The notes: generated by a model not told the origin, from the sequence alone. Shown: positions 24,702 through 34,476, numbered from the stretch's first letter. The stretch is 50,082 bases of DNA from an uncultured Lachnospiraceae bacterium (GCA_934418055.1 CAKRWX010000001.1:1-50082); one strand, 5' to 3'. Made by a program: numbers and translations.

Positions 24702-25448
24702 TTAGTTGATCATCAGACCATCCGCATTTAACTGATGGCCCTCGACAACTGTGTTGCTGAGCATCGCGCCATCGGAATTCAGATAATACCAATATCCAGG
24801 TTTTGTCTGAACCCAGCCAGTCTGCATAGCGCCGGATTCATTAAAATAATACCATACGTTGCTGATCTGTTCCCAGCCAGTGCACATCTTGCCATCAGTT
24901 CCCAGATAGAACCAGGTACCAGCCAACTGGATCCAGCCAGTCTTCATATATCCGTCAGCGTCAAAATAATACCATTCGCCCTTAATCTTTGCCCATTCAC
25001 TGGTGTAATAGGTACGATCCGCTTTCTGATATTTGGTTCCTGTGCTGTACTTTCTCCAACGGCCTTCCGTATCTCCCATCCAGTCCACATCCAGCTCATC
25101 GGAAGAAATCCAGTCTCCAGCCACGAACCGTCTCTGGGTATCGCTTGGTACGGCACGAACGGTAAAATAATACTGTCCGTCATTGGTGAAATACTCGCTC
25201 AAATTAATTCTGCAGCCGGTTGTGTATAACCGTTTTACACGGCTTTCTCCCTCATAGAGAACCACTTCGTATTTTTTAGCCTTCTCAACTTTGGACCAGT
25301 GGGCGATTCCATCTTCGCCCTCTCCCCAGTATGCGCTGTCCGGTGTCTTCAGATAATAGTAGTCATCGGCCATTGCTGTAAAAGCGCATAACATGCACAG
25401 CACTGCAGACACGATCACTGCTTTCATCCACTGTTTCCATCGTTTCAT
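24702..25448 (-). CDS. Secreted Fn3-like/cell-wall-binding-repeat protein (short)
   Basis: 248 residues from the ATG at 25448 (GAGGGAA at 7 bases; a second ATG lies 15 bases earlier). It has a signal peptide with cleavage likely after AMA (residue 27), then a fibronectin-III-like sheet region (about 36-125: AHWSKVEKAKKYEVVLYEG, QYYFTVRAVP). Four to five CW-binding repeats follow (about 145-235, of the form GxWYYFDADGYMKTGWIQ). The repeats resemble choline/teichoic-acid-binding modules. No catalytic domain is present. It has the same architecture as the upstream gene, with a 20-base gap, and reads like a shortened paralogue. The ligand is unknown. Confidence 0.88.
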   Translation of the reverse strand: MKRWKQWMKAVIVSAVLCMLCAFTAMADDYYYLKTPDSAYWGEGEDGIAHWSKVEKAKKYEVVLYEGESRVKRLYTTGCRINLSEYFTNDGQYYFTVRAVPSDTQRRFVAGDWISSDELDVDWMGDTEGRWRKYSTGTKYQKADRTYYTSEWAKIKGEWYYFDADGYMKTGWIQLAGTWFYLGTDGKMCTGWEQISNVWYYFNESGAMQTGWVQTKPGYWYYLNSDGAMLSNTVVEGHQLNADGLMIN

Positions 25449-25468
25449 TCTGAATTCCCTCATTTCTA

Positions 25469-26728
25469 TTATTTTCTCCAGATACCATTGGCATCCACAT
25501 AGAAGGTATCAATGGTCGTATTCACTGCCTTATATCCATAACCTGGGTAGAAATAGTACCAGTTATTATCAACCTGTGTCCAGCCTTCTGCCATGGCACC
25601 ACTGCTAAGCAGGTAGTAAACCTTGCCATTGTAGTTCAGCCATCCCGTTCTCATGGCACCTTCCACATCGCCGTCCTGCGGGCGGTTTAAGAAGTACCAG
25701 AGATCTCCGGATTTGATCCATCCAGTATACATAGCACCGCTTTCCTGCAGATAATAAGTTCTTCCATTTTTAACCTGCCATCCGGTAAGCATCCTTCCAT
25801 CCCGGTCAAACAGATACCAGATATTATTAATCTTCAACCAGGAATCCTTCTGAAGTGATCCATCCGGATATTTGTAATACCAGGTGTTTCCAGACTGGAT
25901 CCAGCCTACCTGCGTGGTGGTACCAATATTGCCATCCTGCTGACCTGTACCATCTGATACATGATTCTTATCAATATACAGCTCATCAGATTCCGTCCAC
26001 TCGCTCTTCTCACCGTATCGTTTCTGTTCTTCTGTGTATGGAACTGTTCTTACTTTATAGCTGTAAGTACCTTCCTTCGTCATATATGGATATAAATTAT
26101 ATGTCGTAGTGTTCAGTGCTTCGAAACGTTTCACGGACTTTCCATTGCGATATAAATACACATCATAATAACCAGAAGTGATACTCTTTCCGTATGGGTC
26201 ACGATCCGGATCAACATCCCTGTTCCATACTGCTTTTCCTAATGGAGAATTCTTCCATCCTGCATCGGAAGGTGCCGGATAAGCGCCCTTGATTCCACTG
26301 ACTTTTACAACAACTTCCAGTTCATTGGAAGAACGTTTCGCACTGACAAAAGTACCGCCTTTGATTTTTACATTGCTGGAGCTGTAAGTTCCACGAAATG
26401 CGTAGTCATCATCATCGATGTAAATGTACACCCGCATCTTCGGCTCATCACCGACGGTCAGATACTTCGTAGTAGATGTCACCCATTCTGCGTCACGGAT
26501 GGAATACCGCTCTGAATTGGTTGAAGCGTAAGTTCCCGTCTTCACATCCAGAGTATTCGTATAAACATCAATACTGTCATCCAGTGTATCTCCCGCTTCC
26601 ACGTCCGTTCCCACACGGATTGTCACGGAACTGATCGTTTTCGTCGCCGCTAAAGAAGTGATCGAAGCGGCTATGGTCATCACACACATCATAATGGCGG
26701 CTGCCACATATCTCCATCGTTTCTTCAT
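25469..26728 (-). CDS. Secreted Fn3-like/cell-wall-binding-repeat protein (long)
   Basis: 419 residues from the ATG at 26728 (GGAGGG six bases upstream). It has a signal peptide (RWRYVAAAIMMCVMTIAAS ... LAA), then an unassigned N-terminal sheet-rich domain (about 30-140, SSVTIRVGTDVEAGDTLDD). A Fn3-like segment follows (about 155-250, YYDVYLYRNGKSVKRFEAL, KVRTVPYTEEQ), then about six CW-binding repeats (260-415, of the form GWIQSGNTWYYKYPDGS). Surface attachment is expected and no enzyme motif is seen. It is first of two tandem secreted genes, behind its own promoter, wedged into the rplQ-ecfA1 interval. Confidence 0.88.
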   Translation of the reverse strand: MKKRWRYVAAAIMMCVMTIAASITSLAATKTISSVTIRVGTDVEAGDTLDDSIDVYTNTLDVKTGTYASTNSERYSIRDAEWVTSTTKYLTVGDEPKMRVYIYIDDDDYAFRGTYSSSNVKIKGGTFVSAKRSSNELEVVVKVSGIKGAYPAPSDAGWKNSPLGKAVWNRDVDPDRDPYGKSITSGYYDVYLYRNGKSVKRFEALNTTTYNLYPYMTKEGTYSYKVRTVPYTEEQKRYGEKSEWTESDELYIDKNHVSDGTGQQDGNIGTTTQVGWIQSGNTWYYKYPDGSLQKDSWLKINNIWYLFDRDGRMLTGWQVKNGRTYYLQESGAMYTGWIKSGDLWYFLNRPQDGDVEGAMRTGWLNYNGKVYYLLSSGAMAEGWTQVDNNWYYFYPGYGYKAVNTTIDTFYVDANGIWRK

Positions 26729-26824
26729 TCTTATCCCTCCCATTTACCTGAATCGCCATGTTTTACTCGTGTTCTGATATCTAACGAAATACTCATGAAT
26801 ATTCTCGATTCTCTTTGTAATTTT

Positions 26825-26853
26825 ATTATACCTTTGGCTAATAGGAGCGTCAA
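26825..26853 (-). promoter_or_regulatory. Promoter for the cell-wall-binding gene pair
   Basis: On the minus strand, TTGACG (26853-26848), 17 bases, and TATAAT (26830-26825), about 97 bases upstream of the start codon at 26728. Confidence 0.85.
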
Positions 26854-26956
26854 CTTACGATATTCTTTCTTTTCCGTGAACAGTTGGACATAATTCTAAC
26901 GGATTTATCCACCATAAAATTTACTGAACACAATTTCGTCACATTTTTTTCATAAC

Positions 26957-26990
26957 CAAAAAACGCCAGAGGATCATTTTCCTCTGACGT
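26957..26990 (-). terminator. Terminator after rplQ
   Basis: On the minus strand, CGTCAGAGG pairs with CCTCTGGCG (one wobble), followed by TTTTTT. It ends the rpmJ-rplQ transcript and marks the left edge of the native ribosomal unit before the inserted genes. Confidence 0.9.
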
Positions 26991-27006
26991 CTTTATTATC
27001 TTGAGA

Positions 27007-27543
27007 CTAAACTAACTCAAGCAGAACTTCCATAGCGCCATCGCCCTTACGCATACCGATCTTAACCAGTCTGGTGTAACCACCGTTACGGCTAACATAC
27101 TTTGGAGCGATCTCGTCGAATAACTTAGCAACTAAGTCAACAGACTTGGTGTTTTTCTTTCTTCCAGCAGCTGCGGTCGGAACCTCAGTTACATCGTAAA
27201 GAACTTTCATCATCTGTCTTCTAGCGTGCAGTCTGGAAGGAAGATCTTTCTTGATCTCTTTCTCAACTTCATCGTAAACAGTAACTTTCTTACCGTTAAC
27301 AACCTCTTTTACTCTCTTACCTTCGCTGTCTTTGCGAGCAACTTTAGCAGTTACTTTAACAGTCTCGAAGTTGTCTTTCTCTTTTACAGCTTTTGCGATC
27401 AGACCCTCAGCAACTTTGCGGATCTCTTTTGCTCTTGCCTCAGTAGTAACGATTTTTCCATGATATAACAGAGCAGTTACCTGGCTTCTGATCATTGCTT
27501 TTCTCTGGCTGGAAGTTCTTCCAAGTTTTCTATACTTTGCCAT
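27007..27543 (-). CDS. rplQ: 50S ribosomal protein L17 with internal insertion
   Basis: 178 residues from the ATG at 27543 (GGAGG at 8 bases; the longer upstream frame has no ribosome site). The core L17 parts are MAKYRKLGRTSSQRKAM at the N-terminus and LVAKLFDEIAPKYVSRNGGYTRLVK near the C-terminus. A basic/acidic stretch of about 40 residues (56-100) separates them, making it longer than the roughly 115-130 of most bacteria. It is last in the alpha-type operon. Confidence 0.96.
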   Translation of the reverse strand: MAKYRKLGRTSSQRKAMIRSQVTALLYHGKIVTTEARAKEIRKVAEGLIAKAVKEKDNFETVKVTAKVARKDSEGKRVKEVVNGKKVTVYDEVEKEIKKDLPSRLHARRQMMKVLYDVTEVPTAAAGRKKNTKSVDLVAKLFDEIAPKYVSRNGGYTRLVKIGMRKGDGAMEVLLELV

Positions 27544-27739
27544 TTTTAAATTCCTCCATATTAAATAAAATGTGGAGAGCAGTCTCACGCCATTCGGACT
27601 TACTAAAACCGCATCTCATGTAGAAATACCCGGCCCCTGCATCATCGGACTTACGGGGCCAGGCATATAAATCTTACGGGAAACCCGAACTCCGCTTACG
27701 CTTCGTTTGGGTAGCGCAAATTGCCGTAGGCAATTTGCT
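27544..27739 (-). other. Structured rpoA-rplQ spacer
   Basis: A 196-base intergenic stretch without a gene. Directly after the rpoA stop is a perfect hairpin with 10-base arms (27738-27729 and 27725-27716) and a 3-base loop. Next is GGCCCC ... GGGGCC (around 27631-27660). The decamer TCGGACTTAC occurs twice on the plus strand (27594-27603 and 27645-27654). There is no T-run, so these are more likely processing or stability elements than terminators. Confidence 0.65.
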
Positions 27740-28699
27740 TTATTCTTCGCTAGGGTTAAGCTCAAGGCCTAACTCTTTTAACTTAGCCAGAACTTCCTCT
27801 AAGGACTTACGGCCAAGGTTACGAACCTTCATCATATCCTCAGGAGTGCGGTTGCACAGCTCCTCAACGGTATTGATTCCGGCTCTCTTGAGACAGTTAT
27901 AAGAACGAACGGATAACTCCAGCTCGTCGATATTCATCTCTAAGACTTTCTCTTTCTCGTTGTCTTCCTTCTCTACCATAACTTCTGCAGTCTTGGCATT
28001 CTCAGAAAGATCGATGAAGAGATTTAAGTGCTCGCTCAGAACCTTTGCAGCAAGGCTGACAGCCTCGTCTGGTGCCAGTGTTCCGTTGGTATAAACATCC
28101 AGGGTCAGCTTATCGTAATCGGTAACCTGTCCAACACGGGTGTTCTCAACAGACATGTTGACACGCTCAACTGGTGTGTAAATGGAATCAACCGCAATCA
28201 CACCAATCGGGAGATCTTCTCTCTTGTTCTTGTCTGCACTTACATATCCACGGCCTTTCGTGATAGTCAGTTCCATATAGAACTTGCTGTCAGCGCCGCC
28301 GCTTAAAGTAGCGATTACCTGCTCCGGATTGAGAATCTCAATGTCCGGATCAGCCTGGATATCAGCACCAGTGATCACGCCTTCGCCCTCAAACTCAATG
28401 TAAGCAGTTTTTACTTCGTTGCTGTCACTGTTGTTCTTGATTGCCAAACTCTTAATGTTCATGATGATCTCAGTAACATCTTCCTTAACACCAGGAATAG
28501 AACTGAACTCATGCAAAACGCCGTCGATTTTCACCTGACTGACTGCTGCACCCGGCAAAGAAGAAAGCATGATTCTTCTCAGGGAGTTACCCAGGGTTGT
28601 GCCGTAGCCTCTCTCAAGTGGCTCTACCACAAACTTACCGTATTTTCTATCTTCTGAGATCTCAGCAATCTCAATGTTTGGTTTTTCAAAATCGAACAC
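27740..28699 (-). CDS. rpoA: RNA polymerase alpha subunit
   Basis: 319 residues. The assembly domain (1-230) includes [18 protein letters not shown]. An acidic linker (about 232-248) leads to the C-terminal DNA-binding domain [23 protein letters not shown] and [11 protein letters not shown]. It lies downstream of rpsD in the same direction. Confidence 0.98.
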   Translation of the reverse strand: MFDFEKPNIEIAEISEDRKYGKFVVEPLERGYGTTLGNSLRRIMLSSLPGAAVSQVKIDGVLHEFSSIPGVKEDVTEIIMNIKSLAIKNNSDSNEVKTAYIEFEGEGVITGADIQADPDIEILNPEQVIATLSGGADSKFYMELTITKGRGYVSADKNKREDLPIGVIAVDSIYTPVERVNMSVENTRVGQVTDYDKLTLDVYTNGTLAPDEAVSLAAKVLSEHLNLFIDLSENAKTAEVMVEKEDNEKEKVLEMNIDELELSVRSYNCLKRAGINTVEELCNRTPEDMMKVRNLGRKSLEEVLAKLKELGLELNPSEE

Positions 28700-28757
28700 T
28701 CTAGCCCCTCCTTTTGGGTGATATATATCGAGGCTAATACTCTTATATCCTTACGGA

Positions 28758-29351
28758 TTATTTGGAGTATAACTCGACGATAAGCATTTCGTTTACTGGA
28801 ACATCAATCTCTTCTCTGGATGGCATCTCTTTAACGGTACCACGTAAGTTCTCCTGGTCAACATCTAACCATGCTGGAACCAGTCTTCCTGCAGTTACCT
28901 CTAATGCGTCTTTGTATCTCTGTGAAGATTTGCATTTCTCTTTAACTTCGATCACATCACCAGCTTTTACCAGGTAAGATGGAATGTTTACACATTTGCC
29001 ATTTACCAGGATGTTCTTGTGATCTACCATCTGTCTGGTCTCTCTTCTGGTACGGCCGAATCCCATACGGAAAACAACGTTGTCCAGTCTTCTCTCCAGA
29101 AGGATCATCAGGTTCTCACCAGTCATGCCGTTCATTCTCTCGGCTTTGGTGTAGTAATTTCTGAAAGGTTTCTCTAACACACCGTAGATGAATTTTGCTT
29201 TCTGTTTCTCTCTTAACTGGAGACCATACTCGCTCATCTTTCTGTTAGCTCTTTTTAATTCTCTGTTAGATTTTTTATCTATTCCTAAATAAATAGGGTC
29301 CATACCAAGGGATCTACATCTTTTAAGAACAGGAACTTTATCAACTGCCAC
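28758..29351 (-). CDS. rpsD: 30S ribosomal protein S4
   Basis: A 197-residue primary 16S-binding protein with the S4 RNA-binding module around [32 protein letters not shown]. The N-terminus ([14 protein letters not shown]) lacks the full zinc cysteine set, so it is a zinc-independent form. It lies between rpsK and rpoA, where S4 usually feeds back on the operon. Confidence 0.97.
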   Translation of the reverse strand: MAVDKVPVLKRCRSLGMDPIYLGIDKKSNRELKRANRKMSEYGLQLREKQKAKFIYGVLEKPFRNYYTKAERMNGMTGENLMILLERRLDNVVFRMGFGRTRRETRQMVDHKNILVNGKCVNIPSYLVKAGDVIEVKEKCKSSQRYKDALEVTAGRLVPAWLDVDQENLRGTVKEMPSREEIDVPVNEMLIVELYSK

Positions 29352-29366
29352 TTTTCGTACCTCCTA

Positions 29367-29768
29367 TTAAACTCTTCTACGTTTTGGTGGACGACATCCG
29401 TTGTGTGGAACTGGTGTCACATCCTTAATACTAGTTACTTCAATACCGCAAGCAGAAAGTGCACGAATTGCTGCCTCACGACCTGAACCAGGTCCTTTAA
29501 CCATAACGTCAACAGATTTTAAACCATGTACGATTGCTGCTTTAGCAGCAGTCTCAGCAGCCATCTGTGCTGCATATGGAGTAGATTTCCTTGAACCTCT
29601 AAATCCCAGACCACCGGCACTTGCCCAAGATAAAGCGTTACCCTGTGCATCCGTTAATGTCACGATTGTGTTATTAAAGGAGGACTGGATATGTGCCTGT
29701 CCGCGTTCAACGTTTTTCTTTACGCGCTTTTTTGTCACTTTTTTTGCAGTGGACACTTTTTTAGCCAT
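29367..29768 (-). CDS. rpsK: 30S ribosomal protein S11
   Basis: 133 residues: a Lys-rich N-terminal tail ([18 protein letters not shown]), the core [24 protein letters not shown], and the conserved end [17 protein letters not shown]. It lies 84 bases after rpsM. Confidence 0.98.
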   Translation of the reverse strand: MAKKVSTAKKVTKKRVKKNVERGQAHIQSSFNNTIVTLTDAQGNALSWASAGGLGFRGSRKSTPYAAQMAAETAAKAAIVHGLKSVDVMVKGPGSGREAAIRALSACGIEVTSIKDVTPVPHNGCRPPKRRRV

Positions 29769-29852
29769 TTTAAACTAACCTACTTTCTTCCTAATTGCTC
29801 GAATCTTTGTCTCCTGTTTTTAAAACATGCAACGTGATTCTACTTAAGTTAC

Positions 29853-30221
29853 TTATTTCTTCTTGTTTGCTACAGTCTTACGAGGACCTTTGCGAGTTCT
29901 TGCATTTGTCTTAGTCTTCTGACCACGAACTGGCAGGCTCTTTCTATGACGGATTCCGCGATAGCAGCCAATTTCCTGAAGTCTCTTGATGTTCATAGCG
30001 ATCTCTCTACGAAGATCACCCTCTACAACCTGAGTATCAGCTACAACTGCAGCGATTTTCTTAACTTCGTCATCGGTTAAATCTTTGACACGAGTGTCAG
30101 GATTTACACCAGCCTCTGCAAGAATGCGGTTTGAACTTGTTCTACCAATACCGTAGATGTAAGTCAGACCGATCTCAACACGTTTTTCTCTTGGTAAATC
30201 AACACCTGAAATACGAGCCAT
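29853..30221 (-). CDS. rpsM: 30S ribosomal protein S13
   Basis: 122 residues: [25 protein letters not shown] at the start, [17 protein letters not shown] ... [13 protein letters not shown] at the end, contacting the tRNAs and forming bridge B1. It follows rpmJ by 35 bases with an AGGAGG site. Confidence 0.98.
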   Translation of the reverse strand: MARISGVDLPREKRVEIGLTYIYGIGRTSSNRILAEAGVNPDTRVKDLTDDEVKKIAAVVADTQVVEGDLRREIAMNIKRLQEIGCYRGIRHRKSLPVRGQKTKTNARTRKGPRKTVANKKK

Positions 30222-30256
30222 GTGTGTAGTACACCTCCTGTAAAAATTTTTGGTTC

Positions 30257-30370
30257 TTAACCTTGTCTCTGTTTGTGCTTCGGGTTCTCACAGATTACTC
30301 TGATGCTGCCCTTACGCTTGATGATTTTGCATTTTTCGCAAATCGGTTTTACTGATGATCTAACCTTCAC
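30257..30370 (-). CDS. rpmJ: 50S ribosomal protein L36 (GTG start)
   Basis: A 37-residue zinc-type L36: [20 protein letters not shown] ... [12 protein letters not shown], with the ligand set C11, C14, C27 and H32. The start is GTG at 30370, preceded by AAAGGAGAA. The longer in-frame extension upstream is not protein-like. It is the first gene behind the internal promoter. Confidence 0.95.
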   Translation of the reverse strand: MKVRSSVKPICEKCKIIKRKGSIRVICENPKHKQRQG

Positions 30371-30577
30371 AGCAATTCTCCTTTCCTTACTGCCATCCGA
30401 ATATCGGATGACCAGATATGCCCACTTGACGTTCACACGCCACTCCGAGACCTGCTTGAAGCAGTACACCCGGCCGGGCGTATCCGCGTATATACCTAAA
30501 TGAGTTTTAGATATATAGGTTAACCAAGATCACTTTTGGGCAAAGTTCACCTGGTACTTCAACAAAGTCGCTTGAGC
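30371..30577 (-). other. rpmJ leader
   Basis: About 200 bases of transcribed leader between the promoter and rpmJ, with no gene. On the minus strand it contains an imperfect A/T-rich hairpin (ACCTATATATC ... TTTAGGTATATA, about 30489-30523) and a GC-rich segment near 30470-30485. A leader regulating the operon (S4-type feedback) is possible but no known fold is recognised. Confidence 0.4.
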
Positions 30578-30606
30578 ATTATAACACCTTTTTTCGGATA
30601 ATGCAA
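30578..30606 (-). promoter_or_regulatory. Internal promoter for rpmJ-rpsM-rpsK-rpsD-rpoA-rplQ
   Basis: On the minus strand, TTGCAT (30606-30601), 17 bases, and TATAAT (30583-30578), about 30 bases beyond the infA stop. It gives the alpha-type operon independent expression. Confidence 0.85.
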
Positions 30607-30635
30607 GTACTTTTTTAATTTATTTTATCACCTTA

Positions 30636-30854
30636 TTATTTATCACGCCAGATAATTCTACCCTTGGATAAATCATATGGAGATAATTCAATGGTAACTT
30701 TGTCACCTGGTAAAATCTTAATGTAGTTCATACGCAGCTTACCGCTGATATGAGCCAGTACCTGATGACCATTCTCTAACTCTACCTGGAACATAGCGTT
30801 TGGCAGTTTCTCAACTACAACGCCTTCAATTTCAATTACATCTGCCTTAGACAT
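30636..30854 (-). CDS. infA: Translation initiation factor IF-1
   Basis: A 72-residue S1/OB-fold protein: [52 protein letters not shown]. It blocks the A site during initiation. A 143-base spacer separates it from map, with a 4-nt-loop hairpin GATGGC/GCCATC (30923-30938). AAGGAGG precedes the ATG. Confidence 0.98.
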   Translation of the reverse strand: MSKADVIEIEGVVVEKLPNAMFQVELENGHQVLAHISGKLRMNYIKILPGDKVTIELSPYDLSKGRIIWRDK

Positions 30855-30997
30855 CTGATTTCCTCCTTAGACCTGACTTTTTCTCTTGTAGCATTGGATG
30901 CTGTTTTTCGTTTCGGCTGACCGATGGCTTCTGCCATCTATCAGAAATACATACGTTTCCTACTCTCAGTTTATGACAAAAATCCCTTCGCTTTTGC

Positions 30998-31765
30998 TTA
31001 CGCCTCATCAGATGGAAGCAAAGATAAAATCTCCGGGCCGTCCTCCCCTACCAGAATCGTATTCTCGTAATGAGCAGACAGGGAACCATCTTCTGTTACA
31101 ACAGTCCATTCATCATCCAGCCAACGGACGCCAGGACGACCAATATTGATCATCGGCTCCACGGCCAGGGTCATTCCGGCCTGCAGTCTGATGCCTTTTC
31201 TTCTGCGGGCAAAATTAGGCACTTCCGGATCTTCATGAAGATGCTCTCCAATTCCATGGCCTACCAGGTCACGGACCACTCCGTATCCGAATTTTTCCGC
31301 ATACGCCTGAACAGCGGTGGAAATATCATTCAGATGATTGCCAGCTTTTGCATATTTTATACCTTCGAAAAAGCTCTGTCTTGTTACTTCGATCAGCTGC
31401 TTTGCTTCTTTGCTGATCTCACCAACTCCATGAGTTCTTGCTGCATCGGAATGGTAACCTTTGTAAATGACACCTGCATCCAGGCTGACAATATCGCCTT
31501 CCTGAATCACGCGTTTTTTACTTGGAATTCCATGAACCACCTCATGATTGACAGATACACAGATAGAAGCCGGGTATCCGCAATAATTTTTGAAGGAGGG
31601 GATACATCCGTAGCTGCGGATGATCTCCTCTCCCAGATGGTCAATGTCCCAGGTCGTCATTCCGGGCTTCAAAGCTTTCTCAAGCTCGTTATGAGTTTTC
31701 GCCAGAATCTTACCGGCTTCTCTCATAAGTTCGATTTCCCGTTCAGATTTAATGGTAACTGCCAT
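30998..31765 (-). CDS. map: Methionine aminopeptidase, type I
   Basis: A 255-residue pita-bread metalloprotease that removes initiator Met. Metal-ligand regions are visible: SLDAGVIYKGYHSDAARTHG (two Asp), GHGIGEHLHEDP (His), EPMINIG (Glu) and TEDGSLSAHYENT (Glu). There is no N-terminal zinc-finger extension. It starts one base after the adk stop. Confidence 0.97.
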   Translation of the reverse strand: MAVTIKSEREIELMREAGKILAKTHNELEKALKPGMTTWDIDHLGEEIIRSYGCIPSFKNYCGYPASICVSVNHEVVHGIPSKKRVIQEGDIVSLDAGVIYKGYHSDAARTHGVGEISKEAKQLIEVTRQSFFEGIKYAKAGNHLNDISTAVQAYAEKFGYGVVRDLVGHGIGEHLHEDPEVPNFARRRKGIRLQAGMTLAVEPMINIGRPGVRWLDDEWTVVTEDGSLSAHYENTILVGEDGPEILSLLPSDEA

Positions 31766-31766
31766 A

Positions 31767-32411
31767 TTATTCTCCCAGAATCTCTACAATGCCCTGGAAT
31801 ACTGCATCCATAGGCTGGGTTCCGTCAACTTCTGCCAGAACCTCTGCATTCTTATAATAATCGATCAGAGGCTGGGTCTGCTGATGGTAAACATCCAGAC
31901 GTTTTTTTACTGTCTCAGGCTTATCATCATCTCTCAGTACCAGTTCCTGTCCACAGGTATCGCAGACACCCTCTTTTACAGGTGGATTGAATTTGATGTG
32001 ATAAGTAGCGCCGCAGCCTAAACATGCGCGGCGGCCGGACATACGGTTGATGATATTCTCATCCGGAACATCTACGTTGATCGCGTAATCGACTTTCTCG
32101 CCTCTCTCAGCCAGTGCTTTGGTCAGGCTCTCAGCCTGTGGAATGGTTCTTGGGAAACCGTCCAGCACATATCCATTGGCACAGTCCTCCTGGCCAATGC
32201 GATCCATCAGCATACCGATGGTGATCTCGTCTGGAACCAGCATACCCTGATCCATAAATGTCTTTGCCTTCATTCCAAGCTCTGTACCGCCCTTAATATT
32301 GGCACGGAAGATATCTCCTGTGGAAATATGAGGGATCTGATATTTTTCTGCAATCTTCTTCGCCTGAGTGCCTTTACCAGCACCAGGTGCTCCTAACATA
32401 ATGATCTTCAT
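31767..32411 (-). CDS. adk: Adenylate kinase, zinc-LID type
   Basis: Interconverts ATP+AMP and 2 ADP. It is 214 residues with the P-loop [10 protein letters not shown] (7-16), DGFPRT (84-89), and a LID with four Cys ligands (C130, C133, C150, C153) typical of Gram-positive zinc forms. It lies between secY and map. Confidence 0.98.
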   Translation of the reverse strand: MKIIMLGAPGAGKGTQAKKIAEKYQIPHISTGDIFRANIKGGTELGMKAKTFMDQGMLVPDEITIGMLMDRIGQEDCANGYVLDGFPRTIPQAESLTKALAERGEKVDYAINVDVPDENIINRMSGRRACLGCGATYHIKFNPPVKEGVCDTCGQELVLRDDDKPETVKKRLDVYHQQTQPLIDYYKNAEVLAEVDGTQPMDAVFQGIVEILGE

Positions 32412-32497
32412 CTGGATTTTCTCCTTAAGTGAACTAAACTGGAATCACCAAAAACAAAAGAGGAAAGGCGAAAATGCCCTTCCTCTTCTCAAGTGCA

Positions 32498-33814
32498 TTA
32501 ATCGTTTAAAAAGCCTTTATAATTACGCACAAGCATCTGTGATTCAATTGATTTGATTGTTTCCAGAACAACGCCTACGATAATGATCAGGGATGTGCCC
32601 ATGAAGGACAGACGGCTGATACTAAAGAGGCCGGAAACAATAATCGGAACGATGCTGACAATGATCAGGCCACAGGCTCCGATGAAAACAATATAGTTTA
32701 AAATACTGTTCAGATAATCGGAGGTTGGTTTACCTGGACGGATACCAGGAATAAAACCGCCCTGTTTCTTAATATTGTTAGCTACCTCCAGCGGATTGAA
32801 TGTAATGGATGTATAGAAGTAGGCAAATACTACGATCAATACAAGATAAATTACAAGTCCGATAGAGTAAACCGGCTGCTCTGGGCGGAACCAGGATGAA
32901 GAGTTTAACATCATCAGGATTCTGCCACCAATGCTCGTGTAATCAACAGTAAAGAACTGTGCGATTACAACCGGGAATGACATAATAGAAGAAGCAAAGA
33001 TAACCGGAATAACACCTGCGGTGTTAACCTTTAACGGAATGCTGGAGGACTGGCCGCCAACCATTCTTCTACCCTGCATCTTCTGGGAATACTGAACCGG
33101 AATTCTTCTCTCAGCATCCTGAAGAATGATACAAAAAACAACCATTGCAGCGATTAAAGCTACAATAATGATAGCAGTCACAACTGCTACTGGTACGTTT
33201 TTGCCTCTCAGGAATCTGGTATAAAGAGTGCTCATATCATCTGGAAGGCTGGAAAGAATGTTGATCAGAAGAACGATGGAAATACCATTTCCAACGCCGT
33301 TCTCTGTGATTCTCTCACCAATCCACATAAGCAGTGCGCTTCCTGCGGTCATGGTAGCGATGGCTACGATGACACTCAGCACGTTAAATTCATGCAGAAG
33401 ACCCTGTCCGCCGAATCCAACTGCCATAGCAGTGGACTCGATCAGAGCCAGGCCAACTGTGACATAACGGGTGTACTCCAGGATTTTCTTTCTTCCATCT
33501 TCGCCGTCTTTCTGCATCTCCTCCAGCTTCGGGATTGCGATGGTCATCAACTGCATAATAATGGAAGAAGTAATGTATGGGGTAATGCTAAGTGCAAAGA
33601 CGGACATGCTGGTGAAAGATCCACCAGTCATGGCATTGAAAAATCCAAATGCATCTCCGCTCTGCTTTGCAAAAAAATCTGCAAAATAGCTTGTGTTAAC
33701 TCCAGGAATCGGCAGTTCGGAACCGAAACGTACTACTACTAACATCATAAAGGTGTAGAGTAATTTCTTTCGTAAATCCTTAATGCGAAATGCGTCTCGG
33801 AGTGTTTTGAACAT
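32498..33814 (-). CDS. secY: Protein translocase channel subunit SecY
   Basis: A 438-residue membrane channel with ten hydrophobic helices. It starts FRIKDLRKKLLYTFMMLVVVRFGSELPIPGV and has the conserved cytoplasmic loops GQSSSIPLKVNTAGVIPVIF and GGFIPGIRPGKPT that bind SecA and ribosomes. It overlaps closely with rplO (1-base gap) and precedes adk. Confidence 0.98.
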   Translation of the reverse strand: MFKTLRDAFRIKDLRKKLLYTFMMLVVVRFGSELPIPGVNTSYFADFFAKQSGDAFGFFNAMTGGSFTSMSVFALSITPYITSSIIMQLMTIAIPKLEEMQKDGEDGRKKILEYTRYVTVGLALIESTAMAVGFGGQGLLHEFNVLSVIVAIATMTAGSALLMWIGERITENGVGNGISIVLLINILSSLPDDMSTLYTRFLRGKNVPVAVVTAIIIVALIAAMVVFCIILQDAERRIPVQYSQKMQGRRMVGGQSSSIPLKVNTAGVIPVIFASSIMSFPVVIAQFFTVDYTSIGGRILMMLNSSSWFRPEQPVYSIGLVIYLVLIVVFAYFYTSITFNPLEVANNIKKQGGFIPGIRPGKPTSDYLNSILNYIVFIGACGLIIVSIVPIIVSGLFSISRLSFMGTSLIIIVGVVLETIKSIESQMLVRNYKGFLND

Positions 33815-33815
33815 A

Positions 33816-34256
33816 TTAGATCACCTCGCAGGTTCCACCAACTGCTTCAATCTTGGCTTTAGCGCCTTCACTGAATGCGTCAACTTTAACAGTAAGTTTC
33901 TTGGTCAGCTCACCGTTACCAAGAATCTTAACGCCATCTCTTGGATTCTTAACGATACCAGTCTCCAGTAAAGTCTCTACGGTAACTACGGTATCATTCT
34001 CAAATCTCTCAAGAGCGTCTACGTTAATGCCAACGATCTCTTTTGTATTACGGTTCTTGAAACCTCTCTTTGGCAGACGTCTGTATAATGGCATCTGACC
34101 ACCTTCAAAACCTGGTCTTGGTGCGCCAGAACGAGCTTTCTGACCTTTATGGCCCTTACCAGCTGTCTTGCCATTACCTGAACCATGGCCACGTCCTCTT
34201 CTGAAGCTGTCGCTATGCTTAGAGCCCTCAGCAGGCTTTAAATTAGATAATTCCAT
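33816..34256 (-). CDS. rplO: 50S ribosomal protein L15
   Basis: 146 residues: basic Gly-rich N-terminal extension [21 protein letters not shown] threading 23S rRNA, then the globular part ending [10 protein letters not shown]. An AAGGAGG site precedes the ATG. Confidence 0.98.
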   Translation of the reverse strand: MELSNLKPAEGSKHSDSFRRGRGHGSGNGKTAGKGHKGQKARSGAPRPGFEGGQMPLYRRLPKRGFKNRNTKEIVGINVDALERFENDTVVTVETLLETGIVKNPRDGVKILGNGELTKKLTVKVDAFSEGAKAKIEAVGGTCEVI

Positions 34257-34280
34257 GTCTGCACCTCCTTGTCTTAATGA

Positions 34281-34463
34281 TTAAACTTCTTCTACTTTAA
34301 CTAAGTGTTTTACATGCCAGATCATGCCTCTTACAGCCTCGTTGTCTGGCAGCTCAACAGTTTTGTTTAATTTCTTTAAGCCAAGAGCCTCAACGGTTGC
34401 TTTCTGCTTCGGGATCGCACCGATTGGGGATTTGACTAAAGTTACTTTTAATTTCTCAGCCAT
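34281..34463 (-). CDS. rpmD: 50S ribosomal protein L30
   Basis: 60 residues: KVTLVKSPIGAIPKQKATVEAL ... NEAVRGMIWHVKHLVKVEEV, the short bacterial form. It lies between rpsE and rplO. Confidence 0.97.
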   Translation of the reverse strand: MAEKLKVTLVKSPIGAIPKQKATVEALGLKKLNKTVELPDNEAVRGMIWHVKHLVKVEEV

Positions 34464-34476
34464 TCTTTCGTCCTCC

